64,000 nt of DNA from NCBI RefSeq assembly GCF_003112575.1, contig NZ_BEWC01000005.1, positions 682,001 through 746,000 on the forward strand. Direction: 5' to 3'. Made by a program: the position numbers and the translations under genes. The notes under the pieces were generated by a model, which saw only the letters and a program-made list of their open reading frames with translations, was not told the DNA's origin and did no database searches. The stretch is from Streptomyces ardesiacus. Lineage in GTDB: Bacteria; Actinomycetota; Actinomycetes; Streptomycetales; Streptomycetaceae. Below, one piece after another: positions 32,839 through 41,786 of this stretch. Each line of letters opens with the position of its first letter. The stretch's first letter is position 1.

Positions 32839-32873
32839 GAGAAGCCCCGGACGGAGACGGTCCGGGGCTTCTC
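32839..32873. terminator. Bidirectional terminator at the cluster/tRNA boundary
   Basis: Perfect 13-bp inverted repeat (GAGAAGCCCCGGA at 32839-32851, complement at 32861-32873) with a 9-nt loop. It separates the plus-strand cluster genes from the minus-strand tRNA cluster and should terminate both. Confidence 0.85.
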
Positions 32874-32882
32874 GTGCTGCTG

Positions 32883-32956
32883 TGGCTGGGGCCGGGGTCG
32901 AACCGGCGACCTATCGCTTTTCAGGCGATCGCTCGTACCAACTGAGCTACCCAGCC
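32883..32956 (-). tRNA. tRNA-Phe (GAA)
   Basis: Minus-strand cloverleaf beginning GGCTGGGTAGCTCAG, with anticodon loop CTGAAAA (anticodon GAA) and T-loop GGTTCGA. The acceptor stem GGCTGGG/CCCAGCC is perfect and the discriminator is A. CCA is not encoded. Last in transcription order of a Glu-Asp-Phe tRNA cluster. Confidence 0.95.
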
Positions 32957-32980
32957 GCGAGGTTTCACGTGAAACCTCAG

Positions 32981-33055
32981 CGGTCCTGACGGGATTTGAA
33001 CCCGCGGCCTCCACCTTGACAGGGTGGCGAGCACTCCAAACTGCTCCACAGGACC
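32981..33055 (-). tRNA. tRNA-Asp (GTC)
   Basis: Minus-strand 75-nt tRNA with acceptor stem GGTCCTG/CAGGACC, anticodon loop CTGTCAA (GTC), T-loop GTTCAAA and discriminator G, the expected tRNA-Asp identity base. CCA is not encoded. A TTTCACGTGAAA palindrome (32963-32974) lies between it and tRNA-Phe. Confidence 0.95.
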
Positions 33056-33096
33056 AAGCTGCAGTGTCCGGAAAACCGGACACCTGATGTCGAGCG

Positions 33097-33169
33097 TGCC
33101 CCCAACGGGATTCGAACCCGTGCTACCGCCTTGAAAGGGCGGCGTCCTAGGCCGCTAGACGATGAGGGC
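33097..33169 (-). tRNA. tRNA-Glu (TTC)
   Basis: Minus-strand 73-nt tRNA with anticodon loop CTTTCAA (TTC), D-arm TCGTCTAGCGGCC typical of tRNA-Glu, and acceptor GCCCTCA/TGGGGGC with one T-G wobble. CCA is not encoded. First of the three-tRNA cluster. Confidence 0.95.
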
Positions 33170-33249
33170 TATCGGCCCGCCTGGGCGCTTCTCAGCGCGT
33201 CGGGGACGTGAGAAGCATATGGGATGGCGGGAGCGATCGCCAAAACGGT

Positions 33250-34869
33250 TTACGGAGTGCCGGGGGCGCGGCTGCCCGGGGCGGAGGGAGAGGGGCCGGT
33301 GGGGGAGGGACCGGTGGGGGACGGCGACCGGGCCGCGCCCGGCTGGTTCTCCTTCGGCAGGTGCCGGCTGACCTCGGCCGTCGTCAGGCCCAGGCCGCCC
33401 AGTTTGATCTCGTCCCACGCCTGGAGGCGCCGGGAGTCCCGGTCGAAGTAGAGGATCGACGCCTGGATGGGGTCGGGGTACTTGCCCTCGACCGCGCGCA
33501 GGCCGCTGCCGCCGGTGGAGCCCTCGGTGCGCAGCCGGGTGCCGTACTTCATGACCTTCATGTCCTCGTGGTGGAGGTGCCCGGCGAGCACCAGCGGAAC
33601 GTCGCCGTCGACCTCGCGGGCGGCCGACGGCTCGTGGGCGACGGCCACGTCCACCGGGGTGCCGGCCGCGCTCTCGTCGCGCAGGGCGGAGGCGAGGCGG
33701 GCCCCGGCCAGTTCCTGGGAGGCCTCGGCGCCGTCCTCCTGGGAGCGGTCGGGGGTGTACTGGGGGTCGCCCATGCCGGCGAAGCGCAGGCCCGCGACGG
33801 TCCGGGCGTGGCCGTCGTCCAGGACGTGCACGTTCTTCAGGTGCTTCAGGTACTCCTGGGTGCCGCGGGAGTCGTGGTTGCCGCGGACCCAGACGTAGGG
33901 GGCGCCGAGGTCCTCGACGGGGTCCAGGAAGCCGTTCTCGGCGGCGGTGCCGTGATCCATCGTGTCGCCGGAGTCGACGATCACGTTCACTTCGTACTGC
34001 TGCACCAGCGAGGCGATGATCTTCCAGCTCGCCGGGTTCAGGTGGATGTCCGACACGTGCAGGACGCGGATCGTGGTCGGGTCGGGCTGGTAGGCGGGAA
34101 GCGTCGAGGTGACGTCGTAGAGCTTGGTCACGTTGGTGACCAGGCGGGCCAGTTCCTTCTGGTAGACGTCGAACTCGGTCACGATGCTGCGCGCGTTGCC
34201 GACCAGGGAGGGCGCGGAGGAGAGCAGGCCGGAGAACTTCGGCTCCAGGACGGAGTCGGGGTTCCAGGTCGCGTACGCGGTGCCGCCGGAGGCGACCAGC
34301 AGGGTGAGCGCGAGCCCGCCCGCGGCGAGGGCGCGCCGTGGGCGCCGGTAGACGGCGAGGCCGAGGGCGGTGGCCCCGGTGACGACGGCGACGCAGGAGC
34401 GGACGGCGAGGTCGAGGGTGCCGTGCTCGACGTCCCGGGCGACCTCGTCCTGGAGCCCGGAGAGGCGCTCGGGGTGGTCGACGAGGGCCTGGGCGCGGGC
34501 GGGGTCGAGCTGGTCGACGTTGACGTCGAGGCGGACCGGGGCGACGTGGCTGTCGAGCCGGAGGGCGCCCAGCGGCGAGACGTTGATCTTCGTCCCGCCC
34601 GCGAGCGACGGGCGCAGGGTCATCGTCGTGTCCATGGGCCCGACCGGAGCCCGGACGTCGCCGACCACCAGCAGCCCCAGCCAGGCGCCGAGCAGGACGA
34701 CGGCGACGAGGCCGGCGGCGCGGATCCAGGGGCGGGGGCGGGCGGCGAGTTCCGGGGTCGCGGACACCCGGCGGTCGCGGCGGCGGCGGACGAGAACGCG
34801 GGGGACGGTGCGGATGGGGTTCATCACCTCGGCCAGGACGTGCAGGACTGCGGCGGGGACGCGGGCCAT
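33250..34869 (-). CDS. Membrane-anchored metallophosphoesterase
   Basis: A 539-residue calcineurin-like phosphoesterase. The dinuclear metal motifs are in order: SDIHL, GDTMDHG, GNHD and GHLHHE, in the C-terminal half. The N-terminal 230 residues contain three hydrophobic segments (about 50-70, 160-175 and 185-205), so the catalytic domain is membrane-tethered. The C-terminus is a Pro/Ser/Gly tail. No partner in the neighbourhood indicates a substrate. Conserved-core type gene, divergent from the zincin gene. Confidence 0.88.
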   Translation of the reverse strand: MARVPAAVLHVLAEVMNPIRTVPRVLVRRRRDRRVSATPELAARPRPWIRAAGLVAVVLLGAWLGLLVVGDVRAPVGPMDTTMTLRPSLAGGTKINVSPLGALRLDSHVAPVRLDVNVDQLDPARAQALVDHPERLSGLQDEVARDVEHGTLDLAVRSCVAVVTGATALGLAVYRRPRRALAAGGLALTLLVASGGTAYATWNPDSVLEPKFSGLLSSAPSLVGNARSIVTEFDVYQKELARLVTNVTKLYDVTSTLPAYQPDPTTIRVLHVSDIHLNPASWKIIASLVQQYEVNVIVDSGDTMDHGTAAENGFLDPVEDLGAPYVWVRGNHDSRGTQEYLKHLKNVHVLDDGHARTVAGLRFAGMGDPQYTPDRSQEDGAEASQELAGARLASALRDESAAGTPVDVAVAHEPSAAREVDGDVPLVLAGHLHHEDMKVMKYGTRLRTEGSTGGSGLRAVEGKYPDPIQASILYFDRDSRRLQAWDEIKLGGLGLTTAEVSRHLPKENQPGAARSPSPTGPSPTGPSPSAPGSRAPGTP

Positions 34870-34940
34870 TGGTCCCGTATGCCCAGGGCCCGGGGCGGAT
34901 ATGCGGGCCGTACTCCACGGTCGTACCCGACAATGGGAGC

Positions 34941-35291
34941 GTGCTGGAGATGACGCGCGAGGAGTTCGAGGAACTGGTCGCCGAGGCCCTGGACCGGATC
35001 CCGCCGGAGCTGACGCGGCTGATGGACAACGTCGCGGTGTTCGTCGAGGACGAACCGCCGGCGGACGATCCCGAGCTGCTGGGGCTGTACGAGGGGACGC
35101 CGCTGACGGAGCGCGGGGAGTGGTACGCGGGCGTACTGCCGGACCGGATCACCATCTACCGGGGGCCGACCCTGCGGTACTGCGAGACGCGCGAGGACGT
35201 CGTCGCCGAGACCGAGGTGACGGTCGTTCACGAGATCGCCCACCACTTCGGGATCGACGACGCACGGCTGCACTCCCTCGGGTACGGGTGA
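34941..35291 (+). CDS. Small zincin-like metallopeptidase
   Basis: A 116-residue member of the possible zinc metallopeptidase family PF06262. The motif HEIAHHFGIDDARL fits HExxHxxGxxD and sits at the C-terminal end. Start GTG 34941 gives VLEMTREEFEE; ATG 34950 is an alternative and neither has an ideal RBS. Substrate unknown. Confidence 0.85.
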   Translation: MLEMTREEFEELVAEALDRIPPELTRLMDNVAVFVEDEPPADDPELLGLYEGTPLTERGEWYAGVLPDRITIYRGPTLRYCETREDVVAETEVTVVHEIAHHFGIDDARLHSLGYG

Positions 35292-35407
35292 CCGGACCCG
35301 GGTACGGGTGACGCGCGCGGGTCAAGTCCGCCTCGCCGCGCGCGTGTCCTCTTGTGGGTGAAGGGAGTTGGGCACGGCGACTCCTTGACCCCCGGAGGTG
35401 GCCGCCC

Positions 35408-35971
35408 GTGCGCCCCTTGTACGTACCCGTCCGTCTGGCCGCCACGGCCATGGCCGTCGCCGCTGCCGCCGGCTGCATGAGCGTCGGCGACGACGCGCCC
35501 GGCGGGGGCACCAGGCCGTCGCACTCCGCCGGCGAGCGGGACGGCGAGGTGCCGGAGGGCGGCCCCTCGGTCTCCGGCGGGAACGCCGGGTACGGCGCGG
35601 CGGTCGCCGACGGGAAGCGCGGCAAGGGCAGGAAGGGCGAGGCCGAGGACGGGGACGGGGCCGAGGACGACGGCGGGGGGAAGGACGGCGGGGGCGAGAA
35701 GGGCGAGGACGCGTCCGGCTCCGAGCGCCCGGCCGGCCGCCCGACCGGCAACCGGCCGGGCGACGGCGGGAACCACGACCCCGGTCCCACCCGGACGCTC
35801 CCGGCGGAGCCCACCCGGCCGGCCGAGCCGGAGCCGACGCCCCCCGAGGAGCCGCCCGCCTCCCCGACGCCGGAGCCGACGGTGGCCGAGCCGTCCTCGT
35901 CGGCGCACGAGCCGCCCGGGACCCAGCTGGAGCAACGGGAGCCGGCGCCGGCGGCCGGGACACCGGCGTAG
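35408..35971 (+). CDS. Secreted lipoprotein, low-complexity
   Basis: A 187-residue protein with a signal peptide and lipobox (VRLAATAMAVAAAAGC, Cys at about 23). GTG 35408 has GGAGGTG 7 bp upstream, so longer readings are rejected. The mature part is disordered: Gly/Asp/Glu/Lys-rich, then Pro/Glu/Thr-rich. It has no folded domain that I can recognise and is likely a cell-envelope lipoprotein. Function unknown. Confidence 0.75.
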   Translation: MRPLYVPVRLAATAMAVAAAAGCMSVGDDAPGGGTRPSHSAGERDGEVPEGGPSVSGGNAGYGAAVADGKRGKGRKGEAEDGDGAEDDGGGKDGGGEKGEDASGSERPAGRPTGNRPGDGGNHDPGPTRTLPAEPTRPAEPEPTPPEEPPASPTPEPTVAEPSSSAHEPPGTQLEQREPAPAAGTPA

Positions 35972-36258
35972 CGCGGCCCGTCGGGCCCGCGTCGGCCGGA
36001 GGGGCCCGCGCCCGCCGACGGGCCGCCGAGCTGGGCGCGGGCCGCGGATACGCTGCCGGTTTGCCTTCGGGGGTGGAGGGTGCGTATGGTGGTAGATCGT
36101 TTGATCCCATTTGCCCGGCGCCACCGCAGAGCGCGCCGTGTGGCGCGTACTCTCCCCTTGCCGTGGTGGACCGCATCGAGGCGGTCGTATTGCGAATCGC
36201 GATTCACGGAGTTGACGGGCGCGTGCCGACGAGAGACTCCGGAAGGTTTCGCATTCGC
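35972..36258. other. Leader region of the DEAD-box helicase gene
   Basis: A gene-free 287-bp stretch. It contains a CGCGCC-GTGT-GGCGCG hairpin (about 36132-36147) and a TTGACG hexamer near 36211 without a convincing -10. A long structured 5' leader, as on cold-inducible helicase mRNAs, is possible but not shown. Confidence 0.35.
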
Positions 36259-38445
36259 ATGTCCATCATCAGTACTGATCACGCCGTCGTGCCCGAGAAC
36301 GCCGAGGGCGTCGAGGACGCGCCGGAGGCCGTCGTCGAGGCCGCGGACGCCCCCGCGACCGCCGAGTCACCGGAGGCCGCCGAGGCTCCCGAGCCGACCT
36401 TCTCCGACCTCGGGCTGCCCGAGGGCGTCGTCCGCAAGCTCGCGCAGAACGGCGTGACCACCCCCTTCCCGATCCAGGCCGCGACCATCCCGGACGCCCT
36501 GGCCGGCAAGGACATCCTCGGCCGCGGCCGCACCGGCTCCGGCAAGACCCTCTCCTTCGGTCTGCCGACCCTGGCCACGCTGGCCGGCGGCCGCACCGAG
36601 AAGCACAAGCCCCGCGCCGTCATCCTCACCCCGACCCGCGAGCTGGCCATGCAGGTCGCCGACGCGCTCCAGCCGTACGGCGACGTCGTGGGCCTGCGGA
36701 TGAAGGTCGTCTGCGGCGGCACCTCCATGGGCAACCAGATCTACGCCCTGGAGAAGGGCGTCGACATCCTGGTCGCCACCCCGGGCCGCCTGCGCGACAT
36801 CATCAACCGCGGCGCCTGCTCCCTGGAGAACGTGGAGATCGCGGTCCTCGACGAGGCCGACCAGATGTCCGACCTGGGCTTCCTGCCCGAGGTCACCGAG
36901 CTGCTCGACCAGGTCCCGGCCGGCGGTCAGCGGATGCTCTTCTCCGCCACCATGGAGAACGAGATCAAGACCCTGGTCGACCGGTACCTGAAGAACCCGG
37001 TCAGCCACGAGGTCGACGCCGCCCAGGGCGCCGTGACGACCATGTCGCACCACATCCTGGTCGTGAAGCCCAAGGACAAGGCGCCGGTCACCGCGGCCAT
37101 CGCCTCCCGCAAGGGCCGCACCATCATCTTCGTCCGCACCCAGCTCGGCGCCGACCGCGTCGCCGAGCAGCTCCGCGACGCCGGCGCCAAGGCGGACGCG
37201 CTGCACGGCGGCATGACGCAGGGCGCGCGCACCCGCACGCTGGCCGACTTCAAGGACGGCTACGTCAACGTCCTGGTCGCCACCGACGTCGCCGCCCGCG
37301 GCATCCACGTCGACGGCATCGACCTCGTCCTGAACGTGGACCCGGCCGGCGACCACAAGGACTACCTGCACCGTGCCGGCCGTACGGCACGCGCGGGCCG
37401 CACCGGCACGGTCGTCTCGCTCTCCCTGCCGCACCAGCGCCGCCAGATCTTCCGGCTGATGGAGGACGCGGGCGTCGACGCCACGCGCCACATCATCCAG
37501 GGCGGCGCGGCCTTCGACCCCGAGGTCGCCGAGATCACCGGCGCCCGGTCGATGACCGAGGTCCAGGCCGAGTCGGCGGGCAACGCGGCGCAGCAGGCCG
37601 AGCGCGAGGTCGGCCAGCTCACCAAGGAGCTGGAGCGGGCCCAGCGCCGCGCCACCGAGCTGCGCGAGGAGGCGGACCGCCTGGTCGCCAAGGTCGCGCG
37701 GGAGCGCGGCGAGGACCCGGAGACGGTCCTGGCCGAGGTGGCCGCCACCGCGTCCGAGGCCGCGGTCTCGCTGCCCGAGCAGGCCGGCGCGCGGGACGTG
37801 GAGAAGGCGGAGAGGACGGAGCGCACGGGCGGCCACGGCCGCGACCGCTTCGCCGACCGTGACGACCGGGGCGACCGTGGTGGCTTCCGGCGTGACGACC
37901 GGGGTGACCGGGGCGGTTTCCGCCGGGACGACCGTCGTGACGACCGCGGTGGCCGTTCCTTCGAGCGTCGTGACCGTGACGACCGGGGCGGGCGTTCCTT
38001 CGACCGTCGCGACGACCGGGGCGGCCGCTCGTTCGACCGCCGTGACGACCGGGGCGACCGTGGTGGCTTCCGGCGTGACGACCGGGGTGACCGGGGCGGC
38101 TTCCGCCGGGACGACCGTCGTGACGACCGCGGGGGCCGTTCCTTCGAGCGTCGTGACCGCGACGACCGCGGCGGGCGTTCCTTCGACCGCCGTGACGACC
38201 GGGGCGACCGTGGTGGCTTCCGCCGTGACGACCGGGGTGACCGGGGCGGCTTCCGTCGCGACGACCGCCGTGACGACCGCGGCGGACACCGCGGCAGCGA
38301 CCGTCCGTTCAACCGCGACCGCCAGGGCGACCGTCCCGGCTTCCGTTCCGGCGGCCACGACCGCCCGTACGGCCGCCGTGACGACCACCGCGGTTCGTCC
38401 TTCGGCCGCCGCGAGGACAAGCCGCGCTGGAAGCGCAACGGCTGA
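36259..38445 (+). CDS. DEAD-box ATP-dependent RNA helicase with repetitive Arg/Gly/Asp tail
   Basis: A 728-residue RNA helicase. Q motif FPIQAATIPDAL, motif I GRGRTGSGKT, PTREL, TPGR, DEAD (VLDEADQM), SAT, ATDVAARGIH and HRAGRTARAG are all present in about residues 45-400. A predicted coiled coil (about 440-490) follows. From about residue 530 the protein is a tandem array of DDRGDRGGFRR and DRGGRSFERRD units, ending KPRWKRNG. Such RGG/RDG tails bind RNA and can drive condensation. Role: mRNA unwinding, ribosome assembly or degradosome work, especially in cold. ATG 36259 is chosen because similarity begins just after it. A strong terminator follows. Confidence 0.93.
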   Translation: MSIISTDHAVVPENAEGVEDAPEAVVEAADAPATAESPEAAEAPEPTFSDLGLPEGVVRKLAQNGVTTPFPIQAATIPDALAGKDILGRGRTGSGKTLSFGLPTLATLAGGRTEKHKPRAVILTPTRELAMQVADALQPYGDVVGLRMKVVCGGTSMGNQIYALEKGVDILVATPGRLRDIINRGACSLENVEIAVLDEADQMSDLGFLPEVTELLDQVPAGGQRMLFSATMENEIKTLVDRYLKNPVSHEVDAAQGAVTTMSHHILVVKPKDKAPVTAAIASRKGRTIIFVRTQLGADRVAEQLRDAGAKADALHGGMTQGARTRTLADFKDGYVNVLVATDVAARGIHVDGIDLVLNVDPAGDHKDYLHRAGRTARAGRTGTVVSLSLPHQRRQIFRLMEDAGVDATRHIIQGGAAFDPEVAEITGARSMTEVQAESAGNAAQQAEREVGQLTKELERAQRRATELREEADRLVAKVARERGEDPETVLAEVAATASEAAVSLPEQAGARDVEKAERTERTGGHGRDRFADRDDRGDRGGFRRDDRGDRGGFRRDDRRDDRGGRSFERRDRDDRGGRSFDRRDDRGGRSFDRRDDRGDRGGFRRDDRGDRGGFRRDDRRDDRGGRSFERRDRDDRGGRSFDRRDDRGDRGGFRRDDRGDRGGFRRDDRRDDRGGHRGSDRPFNRDRQGDRPGFRSGGHDRPYGRRDDHRGSSFGRREDKPRWKRNG
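37855..38290 (+). repeat. Coding tandem repeats in the helicase tail
   Basis: Near-identical DNA blocks such as GACCGTGGTGGCTTCCGGCG and GACGACCGGGGCGACCG recur at least three times as higher-order units (about 37860, 38045, 38170), encoding DDRGDRGGFRRDDRG. High nucleotide identity between units implies recent duplication or gene conversion and probable length variation between strains. Confidence 0.8.
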
Positions 38446-38458
38446 CGCCTGAGCGTCC

Positions 38459-38516
38459 GCAAGCGGAACGCCGCGGCCCCTGCCCCGACGGGTGGGGGCC
38501 GCGGCGTTCCGCTTGC
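38459..38516. terminator. Strong intrinsic terminator after the helicase gene
   Basis: A perfect 22-bp inverted repeat (38459-38480 and 38495-38516) with a 14-nt loop, 14 bp after the helicase stop. Confidence 0.85.
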
Positions 38517-38526
38517 CGGGCGCGGA

Positions 38527-38540
38527 GTGACGCATGTCAC
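38527..38540. promoter_or_regulatory. GTGAC-GCAT-GTCAC dyad upstream of the permease gene
   Basis: A 14-bp sequence with perfect 5-bp arms, 28 bp upstream of the permease ATG. A possible operator for a homodimeric regulator; the regulator is unknown. Confidence 0.35.
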
Positions 38541-38567
38541 GCTCTCCGCGAGGGAATTGCTGGGGGC

Positions 38568-40103
38568 ATGACAGATGACGCCAAGGCGAGTGGGCTGTCG
38601 GACGAGGAACGGCTGGCCCAGCTCGGCTACACCCAGGTTCTGGCCCGCCGCATGTCGGCGTTCTCCAACTACGCGGTCTCCTTCACGATCATCTCGGTCC
38701 TGTCGGGCTGCCTGACCCTCTACCTCTTCGGCATGAACACGGGCGGCCCCGCCGTCATCACGTGGGGCTGGGTCGCCGTCGGCCTGATGACCCTCTTCGT
38801 CGGCCTGGCGATGGCCGAGATCTGCTCGGCGTACCCGACCTCGGCGGGCCTGTACTTCTGGGCGCACCGCCTGGCGCCCCCGCGTACGGCGGCGGCCTGG
38901 GCCTGGTTCACGGGCTGGTTCAACGTGCTGGGCCAGGTCGCGGTCACCGCCGGCATCGACTTCGGCGCGGCGTCCTTCCTCGGCGCGTATCTGAACCTGC
39001 AGTTCGACTTCGAGGTGACGCCGGGCCGCACGATCCTGCTCTTCGCCGCGATCCTGGTCCTGCACGGCCTGCTCAACACCTTCGGCGTCCGCATCGTCGG
39101 CCTGCTGAACAGCGTGAGCGTGTGGTGGCACGTCCTGGGCGTCGCGGTGATCGTCGGCGCGCTGACCTTCGCGCCGGACCACCACCGGTCGGCGTCCTTC
39201 GTCTTCGGCGAGTTCGTGAACAACACGGGCTGGGGCAGCGGGGTGTACGTCGTCCTCATCGGCCTCCTGATGGCCCAGTACACCTTCACCGGCTACGACG
39301 CCTCCGCCCACATGACCGAGGAGACCCACGACGCGTCCACGGCCGGTCCGAAGGGCATCGTCCGCTCCATCTGGACGTCCTGGATCGCCGGTTTCGTCCT
39401 CCTCCTGGGCTTCACCTTCGCCATCCAGTCCTACGAGGGTGCCCTGACGTCCCCGACCGGCGCGCCGCCCGCCCAGATCCTCCTGGACGCGCTGGGTGAG
39501 ACGGCGGGCACCCTCCTGCTCCTGGTCGTCATCGGGGCCCAGCTCTTCTGCGGAATGGCGTCGGTGACGGCCAACAGCCGCATGATCTACGCCTTCTCGA
39601 GGGACGGCGCGCTGCCGTACTCCCACGTCTGGCACTCGGTGAACCCGCGCACGCGCACGCCGGTCGCGGCGGTCTGGCTGGCGGCCCTGGCCGCGCTGGT
39701 CCTCGGCCTCCCGTACCTGATCAACGTCACGGCGTACGCCGCGGTGACGTCCATCGCGGTCATCGGCCTCTACATCGCGTACGTCATCCCGACGCTCCTG
39801 CGCGTGCGCAAGGGCGCCGCCTTCGAACGCGGGCCCTGGCACCTGGGCCGCTGGTCGCAGCCGGTGGGCGTGGTCGCGGTGGCGTGGGTCGGCGTCATCA
39901 CGGTCCTGTTCATGCTGCCGCAGGTGTCCCCGGTCACCTGGGAGACCTTCAACTACGCGCCGATCGCCGTCCTGGTCGTCCTGGGCTTCGCCGCCACCTG
40001 GTGGCTGGTCTCGGCACGGCACTGGTTCCTCAACCCCGACCACGCACGCACCCGGGCCCGCGCCGCCGCCCACGCGAACGCCCCCGAGCCGGCGGACCCG
40101 TAA
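38568..40103 (+). CDS. APC-family amino acid permease
   Basis: A 511-residue integral membrane transporter of the amino acid-polyamine-organocation superfamily with about 12 hydrophobic segments. The N-terminal FSNYAVSFTIISVLSG and the AEICSAYPTSAGLYFW motif resemble GABA/choline-type permeases, and FTGYDASAHMTEET is typical of the same branch. It probably imports an amino acid or amine. Substrate is not readable from sequence. Confidence 0.88.
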   Translation: MTDDAKASGLSDEERLAQLGYTQVLARRMSAFSNYAVSFTIISVLSGCLTLYLFGMNTGGPAVITWGWVAVGLMTLFVGLAMAEICSAYPTSAGLYFWAHRLAPPRTAAAWAWFTGWFNVLGQVAVTAGIDFGAASFLGAYLNLQFDFEVTPGRTILLFAAILVLHGLLNTFGVRIVGLLNSVSVWWHVLGVAVIVGALTFAPDHHRSASFVFGEFVNNTGWGSGVYVVLIGLLMAQYTFTGYDASAHMTEETHDASTAGPKGIVRSIWTSWIAGFVLLLGFTFAIQSYEGALTSPTGAPPAQILLDALGETAGTLLLLVVIGAQLFCGMASVTANSRMIYAFSRDGALPYSHVWHSVNPRTRTPVAAVWLAALAALVLGLPYLINVTAYAAVTSIAVIGLYIAYVIPTLLRVRKGAAFERGPWHLGRWSQPVGVVAVAWVGVITVLFMLPQVSPVTWETFNYAPIAVLVVLGFAATWWLVSARHWFLNPDHARTRARAAAHANAPEPADP

Positions 40104-40222
40104 CCCCGCGGTGCCCGTGCGCCCGCGACGCGGCCGTGACCCCGATACCCGATCGGCGTCCCGGCCGCGGCGGGCTATGCTCGGTGTGGCACCATCACGC
40201 GACACCGCGCGACAGCGCCCCT

Positions 40223-40298
40223 GGGCCCTTAGCTCAATTGGCAGAGCAGTGGACTTTTAATCCATTGGTTGTGGGTTCGAGTCCCACAGGGCCTACCA
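40223..40298 (+). tRNA. tRNA-Lys (TTT), CCA encoded
   Basis: Cloverleaf with acceptor GGGCCCT/AGGGCCT (one G-T wobble at the first pair), anticodon loop CTTTTAA (TTT) and T-loop GTTCGAG. The 3' CCA is in the DNA, unlike in the three tRNAs at 33 kb. A TATGCT -10-like box lies at 40176-40181. Confidence 0.95.
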
Positions 40299-40512
40299 GG
40301 CGCAGGCGGGGCTGCAGCCCTTTGACCTGCCAGGGAGCGTCGGGGCCGGCTTCGGTCGGCCCAGGCGCTCCGGTGCGGCCCGGATCGGGCGGCACTTGTC
40401 CTGATGGCGCGTCAGGAAGGTGCGCCCCGGCCGATGAACGGGGGCGTTCGCGGACCTCGCCCCGGCCCGCGTCGTCGATCACACGCTGACCCTCACGGCC
40501 ACCGTCCACTCC

Positions 40513-40755
40513 GTGACCTGCCCGGACGACCCGGGCGAACGGCCCCGTCTCCGTGCGTGGTTCGAGGGCGACTGGAGGCAGACCCGGATGCCCGCCCGGA
40601 TGTCCCCGCGCCGCGTGGGTGTCCTCGCCGCCCTGTACGCCGTGTTCCTGGCCGGGTGGTGGCTCGGTCAGCCGGTGCGGTCCGACGGCCGCCGGGACGG
40701 CGCGTACGGCCCGGGCGAACCGCGCCACGAACTGCGGCACGGCGACGGAGCGTAG
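40513..40755 (+). CDS. Small single-TM protein, hypothetical
   Basis: An 80-residue frame from GTG 40513, or 55 residues from ATG 40588. It contains one clear hydrophobic segment (VGVLAALYAVFLAGWWLG) flanked by basic residues before and charged residues after, consistent with a small membrane protein. No RBS stands out and no family is recognised. It may not be expressed. Confidence 0.4.
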   Translation: MTCPDDPGERPRLRAWFEGDWRQTRMPARMSPRRVGVLAALYAVFLAGWWLGQPVRSDGRRDGAYGPGEPRHELRHGDGA

Positions 40756-40819
40756 GGCACCTCCGGCGCGGACGGCCCCTTCTGCTCCTCCACTCGGCGC
40801 GCCCGCCTGTTCGCGTGGG

Positions 40820-41779
40820 TCAACGGCGACCGGTGCTGGCCCGGACGGGCCGGCGGAGGGCCCGGACCATCCAGGGCTGGAAGGGCAGGTGACCGGGGAC
40901 GACCCGCCAGTCGTTCACGGTCCACACCAGCCGCCAGTACCGCTCGGCGAGCGGGTCGTGGCCCTTCTCGAACCGCCGGCACATCCACTCCCGCAACCGG
41001 GGCCCGTCGGGACGGCCGAGCGCGGCGGCGAAGCGCTCCACCACCGCGTCGACGGCCGGGGCGGCGTCCGCGGACTCCGGATCGATGCCGGCCTCCCTCG
41101 CCGCGGCGACGGTCCGCCTGGCGAACAGGACGAGCTCAGCCGCCACCCGCGGGTCCACACCCGGCAGCACGTCCTCGTCGGCGGGCGGGAGCGCCGCGTC
41201 CGCCATGCGTGCGCGGAAGTCCTCGTCGGCCATCAGCTCGGCCAGTTCCACCCAGGCGGCGAGCTGGGCGTCGGACGGTTCGTCGGGGAGGTCGGGCAGG
41301 GCGGTGCGCAGGGCGGCGGCGGCGTCGCGGGCCCGTGGCGCGCCGGCGCCGAGAGCGTCGACGAAGTCGGTCACCATACGCCGTTGTTCGTCGCAGGCGA
41401 GGCGGGTGAGCCGGTGCATGAACACGGTCTCCTCGGGGTTCGGGCGGCGCCGGGCGACGAGCCGCAGCAGGCCGTGGCGCAGGCGCAGCGCGCGGATGCG
41501 GAGGGCGGTGGCGTCGGCGTGCGCGGCGGCGACCTCGGCGACGGAGAGGTCTCCGTCCAGGACGTGGCGGACCGTGGCGAGGTCGACGTCCAGCTCCCGC
41601 AGGACGCCGATGAGGTGGAGCCGGTCCAGGGCCGCGTCGTCGTACCGCCGGTACCCGGCCGGGGTGCGGTCCGTGGGCGGCAGCAGTCCGGTGTCCGAGT
41701 AGAACCGGACGGTCCGTACGGGGACTCCGGTACGGGCCGACAGGTCACCGATCGAGTGCGGGGGCGTCGCGCCGTTCAT
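40820..41779 (-). CDS. MerR-family transcriptional regulator
   Basis: A 319-residue regulator. The N-terminal MerR helix-turn-helix and wing are clear (IGDLSARTGVPVRTVRFYSDTGLLPP...AGYRRYDD), then a dimer helix (VLRELDVDLATVRHVL) and a long alpha-helical C-terminal domain of about 200 residues with no cysteine metal site, so a ligand sensor rather than a metal sensor. ATG 41779 is chosen over GTG 41788 because the predicted -10 box overlaps the GTG, making the mRNA leaderless from the ATG. Likely autoregulatory. Confidence 0.88.
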   Translation of the reverse strand: MNGATPPHSIGDLSARTGVPVRTVRFYSDTGLLPPTDRTPAGYRRYDDAALDRLHLIGVLRELDVDLATVRHVLDGDLSVAEVAAAHADATALRIRALRLRHGLLRLVARRRPNPEETVFMHRLTRLACDEQRRMVTDFVDALGAGAPRARDAAAALRTALPDLPDEPSDAQLAAWVELAELMADEDFRARMADAALPPADEDVLPGVDPRVAAELVLFARRTVAAAREAGIDPESADAAPAVDAVVERFAAALGRPDGPRLREWMCRRFEKGHDPLAERYWRLVWTVNDWRVVPGHLPFQPWMVRALRRPVRASTGRR

Positions 41780-41786
41780 GGGGCCC

